A stretch of DNA of 64,000 nucleotides, from NCBI GenBank assembly GCA_019058365.1, contig JAHPZE010000009.1, positions 62,001 to 126,000 on the forward strand, read 5' to 3'. The DNA comes from Promethearchaeota archaeon (lineage in GTDB: Archaea; Asgardarchaeota; Lokiarchaeia; Sigyniarchaeales; SOKP01). Below, one piece after another: positions 29,365-38,133 of the stretch. The position numbers and the translations under genes are program-made. The notes below the pieces were generated by a model that saw nothing but the letters and a program-made list of their open reading frames with translations, was not told where the DNA came from and made no database searches. Positions within the stretch are counted from its first letter, which is position 1, and each line of letters begins with the position of its first letter.

Positions 29365-29457
29365 ATGATTAAAAAAGCCCAATTTGTTGCTAAAAAAGCT
29401 TACTACAAAAATCATCTTCCTTATTGGCATTTCTTTAGAAAGGAGAAAAAAAATTGA
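29365..29457 (+). CDS. Possible 30-residue basic peptide
   Basis: The ATG-to-TGA frame reads MIKKAQFVAKKAYYKNHLPY then WHFFRKEKKN, a compact basic, aromatic-rich peptide. A short hairpin (CATCTT and AAGATG) overlaps its start. It lies in the 379-base gap between GAPDH and the MFS gene; the rest of that gap is A/T-rich with nothing recognised. It could be chance. Confidence 0.25.
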   Translation: MIKKAQFVAKKAYYKNHLPYWHFFRKEKKN

Positions 29458-29563
29458 TTACCTTTAAAGGGACTATATTATTTTCTTAACCTAAATTTTT
29501 ATTTAATTAAAAATTCTATTTTTATTAAAATTTATTTAATAAATTTTTCAACAGAATAAGGAT

Positions 29564-30994
29564 ATGAACAATATGGAAGAAAAAAAAGAAGAGGAAATAA
29601 GAGATATTCCCGGTAGAACAGGTACGCAAGTTACAATAAATCTCGCAAATATTATTGATAATGCTGATGGTCAAATTTTTCCTTCTGTTTATGAACAAAT
29701 TCAATCTTCACCATTAAATTTAAGTGTTGTACAATTAGGGAATTTAACAGGTATTAGATCATTATTGCAAGCTGTCACAACCCCACTATGGGGTTGGTGG
29801 AGCGATAAGCATTCAAGAAAGCGAGTATTGGCTCTGGGGTGTTTCTTTTGGGCAATTTTTACAATTTTAATTGCTTTTAGTGTTTCTTATATGGATATGC
29901 TTATATATAGGGCAATAACAGGAATAGGTCTTGCTGTAATTATTCCTACCGCTCAATCCCTCATTGCAGACTATTTTTCTCCTAGTAAACGAGGAAGAGC
30001 TTTTGGATGGTTAGGTCTTACGGGTGTACTTGGGAGTATTCTTGGAACCATATATGCAACAGCATTAGTTGGTGCTTATACACAAATTCTTGGTATCGAG
30101 ACTTGGAGATTTATATTTATTATCTGGGGAGTAATAAGCATAATTATTGGTCTTTTGGTTTGGTTATTTGCTAAAGATCCTATTCGTGGTGAAATGGAAC
30201 CAGAATTACGTAAAGTTTTGACTTCAGAAAAAGCAAAAAGGTATAGCTTAAAAATCTCAGACTTTAAACAGATTCTTACAAATAAAACATTCCTTTTAAT
30301 TGTTCTTCAAGGCACTGCTGGTTCAATTCCATGGAATGGTATCTTTTTTATGATAATTTGGTTTGAATACATTGGATTTGATCCATTAACTGCAGGGTTA
30401 GTTTTTTCTGTTATTGCCATAGGTGCAGCCTTAGGCAATCTTTTTGGTGGATGGCTTGGAGATAAAGCAGCTAAATGGAGTCCTAATCGTGGAAGGATAT
30501 TAATTGCGCAGATATCAGTTTTTGCAGGAATTCCCTTAACTATGGTAATATTTTTAATGATACCGCAGACAATTAATTCTATGTTAATGTATATCTTGGT
30601 TGGGGCTATAACTGGCTTCTTAATCTCTTGGTCTGCAGGAGGAACCAATAACCCAATTTTCAGCGAAATCTTTCAACCTGAAATTAGAAGTTCTGTCTTT
30701 TCAGTAGATAGAGTATTTGAAGGCGCTTTTGGTGCCTTGGGTACGGTGTTCGTGGGATTTGCTGCTGCGAGCTTTGGATACATCACCCCTCCTATTAATG
30801 TAGACATAAGTACATTACCGCTAGCATTTCGATTATCGAACATGACAGCATTAGCATGGGGTATGTTTATTACTGCATTAATTCCATGGATTATTTGTTT
30901 AATCGTATATACATTTATCTACTTTACATATCCTAAAGATTATGAAAAGATGCGTGTTTTTCTAGAAAATAGAGCTAAAAAATTAGAAGAATGA
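29564..30994 (+). CDS. Major facilitator superfamily transporter
   Basis: A 476-residue membrane protein with 12 predicted helices. The helix 2-3 loop GWWSDKHSRKRVLALG matches the MFS signature, and the second-half counterpart GGWLGDKAAKWSPNRGR is present. PSKRGRAFGWLGLTG lies between helices 4 and 5. About 45 charged residues precede helix 1. The substrate cannot be inferred. A ten-T tract follows the stop. Confidence 0.85.
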   Translation: MNNMEEKKEEEIRDIPGRTGTQVTINLANIIDNADGQIFPSVYEQIQSSPLNLSVVQLGNLTGIRSLLQAVTTPLWGWWSDKHSRKRVLALGCFFWAIFTILIAFSVSYMDMLIYRAITGIGLAVIIPTAQSLIADYFSPSKRGRAFGWLGLTGVLGSILGTIYATALVGAYTQILGIETWRFIFIIWGVISIIIGLLVWLFAKDPIRGEMEPELRKVLTSEKAKRYSLKISDFKQILTNKTFLLIVLQGTAGSIPWNGIFFMIIWFEYIGFDPLTAGLVFSVIAIGAALGNLFGGWLGDKAAKWSPNRGRILIAQISVFAGIPLTMVIFLMIPQTINSMLMYILVGAITGFLISWSAGGTNNPIFSEIFQPEIRSSVFSVDRVFEGAFGALGTVFVGFAAASFGYITPPINVDISTLPLAFRLSNMTALAWGMFITALIPWIICLIVYTFIYFTYPKDYEKMRVFLENRAKKLEE

Positions 30995-31001
30995 ACATTT
31001 A

Positions 31002-31011
31002 TTTTTTTTTT
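31002..31011 (+). terminator. T-tract terminator after the MFS gene
   Basis: Ten T residues begin 8 nt after the TGA of the transporter gene, an archaeal-type termination signal. Confidence 0.45.
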
Positions 31012-31217
31012 AATAATTTATATATTAAATTAGATATTTTAGAAATTGAATAAAATTTTATCCATCAGAAGACAATGTTATTAAATCGCGTAGAAAGAAA
31101 TATTGAGCCAAGTTCTTTAGTCACTTTTTATCAAAAGGATGATTAAAAATATTTGCATCCAATAAAATAATTTAAATTAATATAAAAAAAGATTTATGGA
31201 TTTAAGGAATTTTGATC

Positions 31218-33590
31218 TTACATTTTTTCTTTTGCATGTTCGATATTTCTCAAAATAGTTTGTGCTAATGGAATTTGACTTAAACCAATTTGTTGTAGAA
31301 TTTGTAAAGCTTCTTGATATTTTTGTATCGCAGCACCATAGTTTTTTTGATAAAAATCAATAGTTCCAATGTTATGGATAATACCTGCCATTCCTACAGA
31401 ATCACCTAATTGTTTATATAATGTGAGTGCATTTTCATACATCATAAGGGCTTCAAATAAATTTCTCTGGTCTTCTAAAATCATCCCAATATCCTCTAAA
31501 CATTTTGCTTGTAAATTTGGCTGATTCATCTTAGCACTTAATTCTGAAGCCTCTTCGAATGCTTTTAAAGCCTTTTTACGATCTCCTTTCTCACGATATA
31601 CCCCCCCTAAATTTATAAGTGTATTTGCCTTTCCAAGCTGATATCCTACACGTTCGAAAATCTTTAAAGTTCTTTCCCAAACTTTCATTGCCTTTAATTG
31701 GTCTCCTTGATAAAAATATACTAATCCTTCATTACTGAAGGTTGTACCTTCGAGTAAGGGATCATTTAACGAATCTCCTAATTTTAAAGCCTCTTCAAAA
31801 TAGTTCAATGCTTCATTAAAGTTGCTAAGGTTTGTATATATTAACCCAATGTTATTAAGAGTAGATACTCTTTTTGATAAAGATCCTATTTTTATAGAGA
31901 TATCAAGCGCTTGTTTGAAATATTCGAGTGCTTCATAAAATCTGCCAATAGCACGGAATAATTCACCAATTGTATTTAAACATGCAACTTTACCGTCAAG
32001 ATCAGATAGAAGATCATTAATATGAAGTGATTCTTCATAACTCTTATAAGCCGCATCCACATTACCTAAACTTAATTGAATCATTCCTATAATCATAAGC
32101 ATATCCGCTTTATCAGACAGTTTTCCTAATTGATCAAAGATTTGAAGCGATTCAGTGGCTTTTTTTAAAGCCTCAACATTGTTTCCCATATTTTTAATAA
32201 TTGAACTAATATTTCTAAGAGTTATAGCTTTGGAAAAATAGTCATTAGTTTGTTCAAATAATGGGAGAGCTTCATTAAAATATTTTAAAGCCTCAGAATA
32301 TTTACCCCATGCATTATATATATTCGCAATATTATTATAACAGGCGGCTTTCCATTCCTTAGGTTCTATTTTTTCTGCAGATTTTAATGCTTGATTATAT
32401 AATTTTAGAGCTTCAGAGTAATTTCCTTGCTCATAATGAATTTTTCCTATTAGATTGAGTGATTTTATAATCATGACTTCATCTTTAATTTTTTCTGAAA
32501 TCTTAAGTAATTCTTGCGCACATCGGAGTGAATCCTCCATTAAATTAAAATCGAAATATATTGTTTGTGGAATAAAGTATCTCATAAGATCATTTGGTGG
32601 AGTAATATTTTCTTTTAGCCATTCTAAGGGTGAAATTGAAAAATTATCTTGACTTAAGTTTGGGGAGCCACTTAATAATTTATTGGCTAATCTTGATGTA
32701 TTCACATCAACCCTATAAACGTTCTTTACATTATTCATTTGTTTTATTTCTGTAAGAATTTGATCTACTTTTTCCATACTTTTTGACCTCTCTATATCAG
32801 TGGATTCAATTTCATAGATTATCTCCCTTCCCATGTCGTCCCATATAAAATTAATCCATACTAGATTCTCGATATTATGTAATTTCTTTAAAGTAGGAAC
32901 AACATCAAAATCATCACTCCCAGAATAACCCATGACAATTAATGAGCGCCCGCTTGAGATATTATCAAATAAAGATCGTTTAAATGGCTCCACTTGAAAA
33001 ACACTCATTCCTTCTTTATTTGATCCAAATGCCTGTATAGTTGCAACTAAGGTATCTCTTGTACTTTCATTAGAAATTATATTTTTTGTAGAACCATGAA
33101 TTTTGTAGACTGTCTTTAGACCATTTAAAAATAAGTCTGAAGGAACAGCGTAATTTTCGAAGTCTTGTCGTGTAATAATAATCTTTATTTGTTCTTTAGG
33201 TATATCTAACTGGAGTAGAGCCTGTTCTATTAAAAAATCGAAATTTGTTGTCATTAAAAAATGTCCTTGAGTAATCTTTTCAGCAAGATAAAAATGTTGA
33301 GAGTTTGGTTTATTACACAACCCATAATAATCAATAATTTTTAACTCTGGATCCAAATTATCTCTTATGATCTCTACTAATGCTTCAAACCGAAGTTCTT
33401 TTATCATAAGTATTTTCTCTACTTCTGATTCAGCACATATAAATTTTATCATGGCATCCATCATTGAACGACCAGCAGGTTGACAAGAGGGAGCATCTAC
33501 AGAACAGCCAGCACCAATTAAAAATGTCAATTTCTGGTTATTTCCTAAAAGGTCTTCTATTTTTAAATTAGCTTTTTTCATGTTAATCAT
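31218..33590 (-). CDS. SIR2-domain protein with C-terminal TPR array
   Basis: A 790-residue protein. The first ~290 residues form a SIR2-like domain: TFLIGAGCSVDAPSCQPAG (GAGxS, NAD binding), FLMTTNFDFLIEQAL (TxNxD), VYKIHGSTKN (catalytic His region) and SLIVMGYSGSDDFD. Residues ~375-790 are about ten tetratricopeptide repeats, many with the pattern IG.IY...G.Y.EAL.Y...AL. SIR2 domains joined to TPRs occur in bacterial anti-phage NADase systems, where TPRs sense and SIR2 depletes NAD, but also in uncharacterised archaeal proteins. No other defence gene lies beside it. Start is at the first ATG or at the one nine bases on. Confidence 0.8.
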   Translation of the reverse strand: MINMKKANLKIEDLLGNNQKLTFLIGAGCSVDAPSCQPAGRSMMDAMIKFICAESEVEKILMIKELRFEALVEIIRDNLDPELKIIDYYGLCNKPNSQHFYLAEKITQGHFLMTTNFDFLIEQALLQLDIPKEQIKIIITRQDFENYAVPSDLFLNGLKTVYKIHGSTKNIISNESTRDTLVATIQAFGSNKEGMSVFQVEPFKRSLFDNISSGRSLIVMGYSGSDDFDVVPTLKKLHNIENLVWINFIWDDMGREIIYEIESTDIERSKSMEKVDQILTEIKQMNNVKNVYRVDVNTSRLANKLLSGSPNLSQDNFSISPLEWLKENITPPNDLMRYFIPQTIYFDFNLMEDSLRCAQELLKISEKIKDEVMIIKSLNLIGKIHYEQGNYSEALKLYNQALKSAEKIEPKEWKAACYNNIANIYNAWGKYSEALKYFNEALPLFEQTNDYFSKAITLRNISSIIKNMGNNVEALKKATESLQIFDQLGKLSDKADMLMIIGMIQLSLGNVDAAYKSYEESLHINDLLSDLDGKVACLNTIGELFRAIGRFYEALEYFKQALDISIKIGSLSKRVSTLNNIGLIYTNLSNFNEALNYFEEALKLGDSLNDPLLEGTTFSNEGLVYFYQGDQLKAMKVWERTLKIFERVGYQLGKANTLINLGGVYREKGDRKKALKAFEEASELSAKMNQPNLQAKCLEDIGMILEDQRNLFEALMMYENALTLYKQLGDSVGMAGIIHNIGTIDFYQKNYGAAIQKYQEALQILQQIGLSQIPLAQTILRNIEHAKEKM

Positions 33591-33752
33591 TTAAACTTCT
33601 TCTGTTATTTAAGATTTTTCAACTAAAAGTTAGAATTAATTTTTGATAATTGGAAGCTTATAAAGTACAATATAAAGAATGATAAAAAATTGAATTATAT
33701 AAACTAATTGATTAAAAATTAATAATATGAAAAGTATGAAAATAATTTTTTT

Positions 33753-34526
33753 TTAAGCTTCCTCTTCTTCTTCAAATTCTTTACCCATTAGACGCATAAC
33801 AGCATCAGCAAGCTTGTTTTGACTTCGACTCATAATACCTTTTACTTTTCCTTCTTTTCCAAGAACTCTTAGCATGATGCCATTCCACACGGAAGAAGGT
33901 TCTCCTTTTATACTTTTAAACCTATCTCGATGAACCTCAACACTAATGTTATCATAATTCTTAGCAGCTTCGGTACATTTAAAGCATAGAATGCATTTAT
34001 CTCGATCTACTTCGATTGCTTTACTCTTTCTTTCCATAGCGCTCACAGAACATTCATCACAAAAAGCATCAATCCTCTTTATATCTTTTTCATTACAGGT
34101 AATTGTAATAGAACCCTCTACAACTTTACGTACTTTTTGCCCATTCTCTAAAGTTCGTACTTCTTCTTCAAATTCGGGAAGGGAACCATTCTCAACTACA
34201 TTTAGTTTTTTCTCGCCATTAATGAAAAGTTCTAATGTATATCCAGGACAAATCCACGTACAACAACCGCACCAGACGCACTTTTCAGTGTCAACTACTA
34301 TTTTTTTGTCTGATTCAATTTTCATTTCTTTTGGGGTTCCTATAGCTGTCTTTTTTAGTGGTTCATCATAAATAGAGACGGTAACGGGACATACACGATG
34401 ACAAAATCCGCATTCGATGCATTTTTCTTCATGATATCGGAGTTGCATAACATGATTTAGCATTTTGAACTCGTAATCCACTGTATTTTCATCCACTTGA
34501 ATAGCTTTTTTTGATGGTAGAGACAT
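33753..34526 (-). CDS. Polyferredoxin / 4Fe-4S dicluster electron carrier
   Basis: A 257-residue soluble protein. Two complete 4Fe-4S motifs are visible: CIECGFCHRVCPVT (~36-49) and CVWCGCCTWICPGY (~83-96). Later CDECSV and CILCFKCTEA (~177-186) look like half sites lacking the usual CP-terminated fourth ligand, so a third or fourth cluster may be missing or differently held. The C-terminal ~60 residues are charged and end in an acidic run. Likely an electron carrier for ferredoxin-linked enzymes. No enzyme partner gene is adjacent. Confidence 0.75.
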   Translation of the reverse strand: MSLPSKKAIQVDENTVDYEFKMLNHVMQLRYHEEKCIECGFCHRVCPVTVSIYDEPLKKTAIGTPKEMKIESDKKIVVDTEKCVWCGCCTWICPGYTLELFINGEKKLNVVENGSLPEFEEEVRTLENGQKVRKVVEGSITITCNEKDIKRIDAFCDECSVSAMERKSKAIEVDRDKCILCFKCTEAAKNYDNISVEVHRDRFKSIKGEPSSVWNGIMLRVLGKEGKVKGIMSRSQNKLADAVMRLMGKEFEEEEEA

Positions 34527-34697
34527 TTTCTCTCTTATTTCTTAAGAATTTTAAATTAATTATTTATAATTCATATAATATAATAAACGTTTCAATTAAG
34601 TATCTCGTATTCGATTTGACAATGAATTGAACTAAGAATATATTTATATAAGATTATCTTTTTTTTCAATAATTCAATAATATTTGCAAATCCAAAT

Positions 34698-35447
34698 GTG
34701 AATCTGAGCATTTTAAAATTGACAAATTTTTGTAGGAATATTTTTATTATTCACTTCCTTGTTCTTTCTGTAATCAATCTTTCCATATTTCAAGGGATAG
34801 GTAATCTTCAAGCTATCCAACAATCAGATTTAATATATGAAGATCAAATTGAGTTAAAATACGGAATTCCAACCCAATTATCAGAAGCATCTGTTCCGTC
34901 TAGTGCCACATTTGATGTATGGGGTATTACAGATATTTATCTCAGTGCAAACTATTCATATAATAATGGTTCAATTTGGATAGATGATCAAAATGAAAAA
35001 GGAATATGGGAACATGATCTTAATGAAGCTTTCGAAGTTGATATGAACTTAAACGATTCATCTATGAGATATTATAGTTTATGGGCCAACTCATCAACTT
35101 TAGGGAATAATACATTGTATTACACTTTCATCCCTCGGATTTTTCATGAAGGGAATGTTGGTTTAATAATTATTATCATTACGGTATTTATGATGCCTAT
35201 TTTAATTATCGTTTTGATTGCTAGAGAGAAGGGGAGAAAAAAAGATTCGCATTCTGTGAGAGTTGCTAAAAAAATTGGGGAGAGAATTGCATTAAGATTT
35301 GAAGATAAATATCAAGAAAAAGTAAAATCAATATCCGAACAAAAATTTAAGAAAAGAGAGAAAAAGTTGTGCCCTAAGTGTGGGTTTGAAATTAAAGTCA
35401 AAGATGATAACTTTTGTACAGAGTGTGGTTTTAAATTAAGAAGGTAA
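34698..35447 (+). CDS. Membrane-anchored protein with cytoplasmic zinc-ribbon tail
   Basis: A 249-residue protein with an N-terminal signal/anchor (IFIIHFLVLSVINLSIF), a short Asn/Ser-rich outer domain with NxS/NxT sequons, and one transmembrane segment near 152-174. A Lys/Glu helical stretch follows, and the protein ends in a zinc ribbon (CPKCGFEIK, ten residues, then CTECGFKLRR). A GTG start is used, with a TTTATATA box about 50 nt upstream. The layout suggests an outside-to-inside sensor or anchor; the function is unknown. Confidence 0.6.
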   Translation: MNLSILKLTNFCRNIFIIHFLVLSVINLSIFQGIGNLQAIQQSDLIYEDQIELKYGIPTQLSEASVPSSATFDVWGITDIYLSANYSYNNGSIWIDDQNEKGIWEHDLNEAFEVDMNLNDSSMRYYSLWANSSTLGNNTLYYTFIPRIFHEGNVGLIIIIITVFMMPILIIVLIAREKGRKKDSHSVRVAKKIGERIALRFEDKYQEKVKSISEQKFKKREKKLCPKCGFEIKVKDDNFCTECGFKLRR

Positions 35448-35491
35448 ATAAGAAAAAATAAATAAAAATTAAACTTAAAAATGGATATATC

Positions 35492-35632
35492 TTAAAACAT
35501 CAATGAAATTGCGATATCTAGAATAAAATACAATGCAAGGATAAATAAAGCTGTCCAGTAGATGATTCGAAAATATTTCCATATTGTCCATTTATTCTCT
35601 TTTATTGAATCCCATAATTCTTTACGATTCAT
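35492..35632 (-). CDS. 46-residue single-pass membrane protein
   Basis: The sequence begins MNRKELWDSIKENKWTIWKY and has one hydrophobic segment (IIYWTALFILALYFILDIAI). GGAGGT lies 7 nt before the ATG, a near-perfect ribosome binding site that fixes this start over a longer upstream one. It is the third gene of the operon running leftward from the beta-propeller gene. Confidence 0.65.
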   Translation of the reverse strand: MNRKELWDSIKENKWTIWKYFRIIYWTALFILALYFILDIAISLMF

Positions 35633-35648
35633 TTTTTTAGACCTCCGT

Positions 35649-35783
35649 TTAAATGAAGAAATGGTATTTCCATAATATAAATGGAACAATGACGAGAAGA
35701 CCCACAATTATCATGATAATAAGTTCAATGAGAAATTTTTGATTTTGAGTCAATTCATTTTCCTTTTCTTTTTCTTCAACCAT
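35649..35783 (-). CDS. 44-residue single-pass membrane protein
   Basis: The sequence begins MVEEKEKENELTQNQKF, followed by a transmembrane helix (LIELIIMIIVGLLVIVPFIL) and WKYHFFI. GGAGGT sits 7 nt before the ATG, overlapping the end of the beta-propeller gene, whose stop is one base upstream. Its TAA is just before the ribosome binding site of the 46-residue gene. The tight spacing and strong sites mark two real small genes translated with the upstream gene; they may be subunits or assembly factors of a membrane complex. Confidence 0.65.
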   Translation of the reverse strand: MVEEKEKENELTQNQKFLIELIIMIIVGLLVIVPFILWKYHFFI

Positions 35784-35784
35784 A

Positions 35785-37275
35785 TTAACTACCTCCAAAT
35801 TGATTTGCATATTGAATTAATCCAGTAGCACTAAATCTAGCCATCCTTATCTCTGTTGCTGTAAATAGCATTATCCCAACAATCCATGGATAGTCGTGAT
35901 TGATAGGACATGTATAGTAGCTAACATAAATGTCATCACCTCTTATGACAACTCCTGTATATGCGGTGTCACCATTGCTAGGAAGGTCAAAAAGATGAAT
36001 CAGTCGATCTTGTTTAACTTCATAAATTGAAGTTCGTTTTTTACTTATGTGATTGCCAAGATCGATACTTGGACCGAGGTGATTACGTCCTGCAGCAAAA
36101 ATTCTTTTTCCATCTTCCAATGCGAAAAGGGTTGCCCCATCTAATCGTGTTTGGAAATCTGCAGCATATGACCAGTTTAAGAGGTTGTTATATGATGTAG
36201 CTATGATAGTACAAGCATGAGGAGTACCAAATAAATAACCTTCCCAACTACTCACAGAACTCACGCGTAAGGTTGCAATTAATTCACCATTTGGTAAGAA
36301 CATCAAACAAGGTTCATCACTAAAATAAGTCTCATAAACTACAGATACTTCTGTCCAATTTACACCGTCATTAGTTTCTAATAAAATTGTTTCGGGGTTG
36401 TCTTCTTCTTCATTGCTAGCCATAACATACCAAGTATTATTATCATTAGTTATTGGCTCTTGTCTTCCAAAATGCCACCCACCTTCCAGTTCCCATGTTG
36501 TTCCATGAGAAACGTTGACAAATATTTGTTCTGGAACTGACCAAGTTTCACCATCTATACTTGAGCAATAAAAAGTCCAATTTGGACTAGGATCAAACTC
36601 AAAATTAGGTAAGAAGTATAAAAATAATGTTCCATTAATCTCCGTTAATAATGGATCTCTTACATCATTTTGTCCAGGACCTTTAATAGTAGCTACTGTC
36701 TGCCAACTTCCAGCAGAAGCATCAGAAGATTTAGCTACTACTAATTCACCATTTAGATCCTGAAGGTGCCACTTAGAAGACTGATAAACTAGATAGAATT
36801 CATCATTCCAATAGAATAGTTCAGTATTAGATTTATGATGCTTTTCTAAATTATTACCCGATGGGATTGCTGTCCAAGTTTCCAAATGGAGAATAGGATC
36901 TACATTAAAGGAAGGAGGAAGACGAAGAGAATAATATGTAAGCATAGCTCCAAATAATGAAACAAGCGATATCATTAAAGTGAATAAAACAACGATACAT
37001 TTTTTACCACTATTTAGAACTTTACCTTTAAATTGTCTTGTTTCTTTTTTGATAAAAAACACATCTGTAAGAACAAGATATATAGTTTCAAAGATCCCGA
37101 TAAATAGAAAAATAGCTATGACGATTCCAAAGAAGAAAGTGAAATTTCTTGTTCCTCTCCCAAATGGTTCTAATGTTCCAATCGTACCAATTATAATCAT
37201 CAATACCACAGCGATTAATATTGAATACAAGGGAATTTTAACTTTTGTAGTTAGTTTTATTTTGAGTTTCAGCAT
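35785..37275 (-). CDS. Membrane-anchored beta-propeller (BNR/sialidase-like) protein
   Basis: A 496-residue protein. Three transmembrane segments lie in the first ~115 residues (~15-30, 45-68, 90-113), followed by an extracytoplasmic domain of about 380 residues. Repeating blades contain ELFYWNDEFYLVYQSS, VRDPLLTEINGTLFLYFL, GETWSVPE, NGVNWTEV-type and GRNHLG segments, as in BNR-repeat sialidase-fold proteins. An Arg-Asp pair (VRDP) and GRQEP could correspond to active-site parts of glycoside hydrolases of this fold, but catalysis is not proven. Two tiny membrane-protein genes follow in the same operon. Confidence 0.65.
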   Translation of the reverse strand: MLKLKIKLTTKVKIPLYSILIAVVLMIIIGTIGTLEPFGRGTRNFTFFFGIVIAIFLFIGIFETIYLVLTDVFFIKKETRQFKGKVLNSGKKCIVVLFTLMISLVSLFGAMLTYYSLRLPPSFNVDPILHLETWTAIPSGNNLEKHHKSNTELFYWNDEFYLVYQSSKWHLQDLNGELVVAKSSDASAGSWQTVATIKGPGQNDVRDPLLTEINGTLFLYFLPNFEFDPSPNWTFYCSSIDGETWSVPEQIFVNVSHGTTWELEGGWHFGRQEPITNDNNTWYVMASNEEEDNPETILLETNDGVNWTEVSVVYETYFSDEPCLMFLPNGELIATLRVSSVSSWEGYLFGTPHACTIIATSYNNLLNWSYAADFQTRLDGATLFALEDGKRIFAAGRNHLGPSIDLGNHISKKRTSIYEVKQDRLIHLFDLPSNGDTAYTGVVIRGDDIYVSYYTCPINHDYPWIVGIMLFTATEIRMARFSATGLIQYANQFGGS

Positions 37276-37441
37276 TATTTTTTCTCTTTTTTCTCGATTT
37301 TATATTAATTTATGAATAGATTTTAATTAATATTTATCTAGAACTAATATTTAAAGATTAAATACATAGATTTTACATTCTTTATCTTAAATGTAGAAAA
37401 TTAATTGATAATGAATTAGTGAACTTCGCAAATCTTTTCAA

Positions 37442-38107
37442 TCAACCATAAAATAGTTGATATAACTCCTTATAAAGTTCAGCAAGTCGAGAAATTCTAT
37501 ATTGGTCATTTTGTTGTAAAATGTAGGAGATATAACCGGCTAATCCTGTTGGATTATTAATCCATTGCAAAAAACCTTCAACTTCTGCTTTAAGATACGG
37601 ATCAATCTTAGGTTGAGTTGATGCAACTTGGTTCGCTACAGCTTGCTCTGATGAATTCTCAGATGCTATCTCTTCCTTACTGTCGGTCGGTAATTCAATC
37701 TTAGATTCAATAAATTCAGATTTTATCCCTTTTTTCAACATAGCTGCTGCTCTTGCTATAGCAGGATATGCCATATGAAACCAACCTTTGGCTTTAGGTT
37801 TAATATGAGCCAACATATATTTATCTCCATCTGGAGTCGCAGCACCAATTAAATGTCCTTTCTTATGACGATTTGTGCTTATAAAACGTTCAGGTTCCAT
37901 CTGCAAAATGGAGTACTTAATTTCATTAAGAGTGACAAATTGTGCATTCCCGCTAGACCATTTAGCTAAAATTTCATTTATATCTTTCTTAATATCCCAC
38001 TTACCTGTAGAAAATAAAACTTTTCCTTTTTTATCCACTAATGCTACATCTGATGCATCAGGATAGTGTTTTTGTAATTTACTCACAACAGATTTGATAC
38101 TAACCAT
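37442..38107 (-). CDS. Roadblock/LC7-like protein
   Basis: The product has about 221 residues. VVSKLQKHYPDASDVALVDKKGKVLFST in overview (strands of DVALVDKKGKVLFS) and HIKPKAKGWFHMAYPAIARAAAMLK give the helix-strand-strand-helix order of roadblock/LC7 domains (~1-125). A Ser/Glu-rich linker and a C-terminal helical part with FLQWINNPTGLAGYISYIL follow. Roadblock proteins act as GTPase partners (MglB, Ragulator). The ATG at 38107 is preferred; a TTG 30 nt upstream overlaps the preceding stop. It is the second gene after the unknown 38134-39516 gene, likely one operon. Confidence 0.6.
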   Translation of the reverse strand: MVSIKSVVSKLQKHYPDASDVALVDKKGKVLFSTGKWDIKKDINEILAKWSSGNAQFVTLNEIKYSILQMEPERFISTNRHKKGHLIGAATPDGDKYMLAHIKPKAKGWFHMAYPAIARAAAMLKKGIKSEFIESKIELPTDSKEEIASENSSEQAVANQVASTQPKIDPYLKAEVEGFLQWINNPTGLAGYISYILQQNDQYRISRLAELYKELYQLFYG

Positions 38108-38133
38108 AATCAGGAAAGCTTTTGTTATTCTTT

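Noticed and set aside
31078..31149. 23-codon ATG frame after the MFS gene
   Set aside because: It is too short, with no ribosome binding site, no hydrophobic or other pattern and no likeness to a family.
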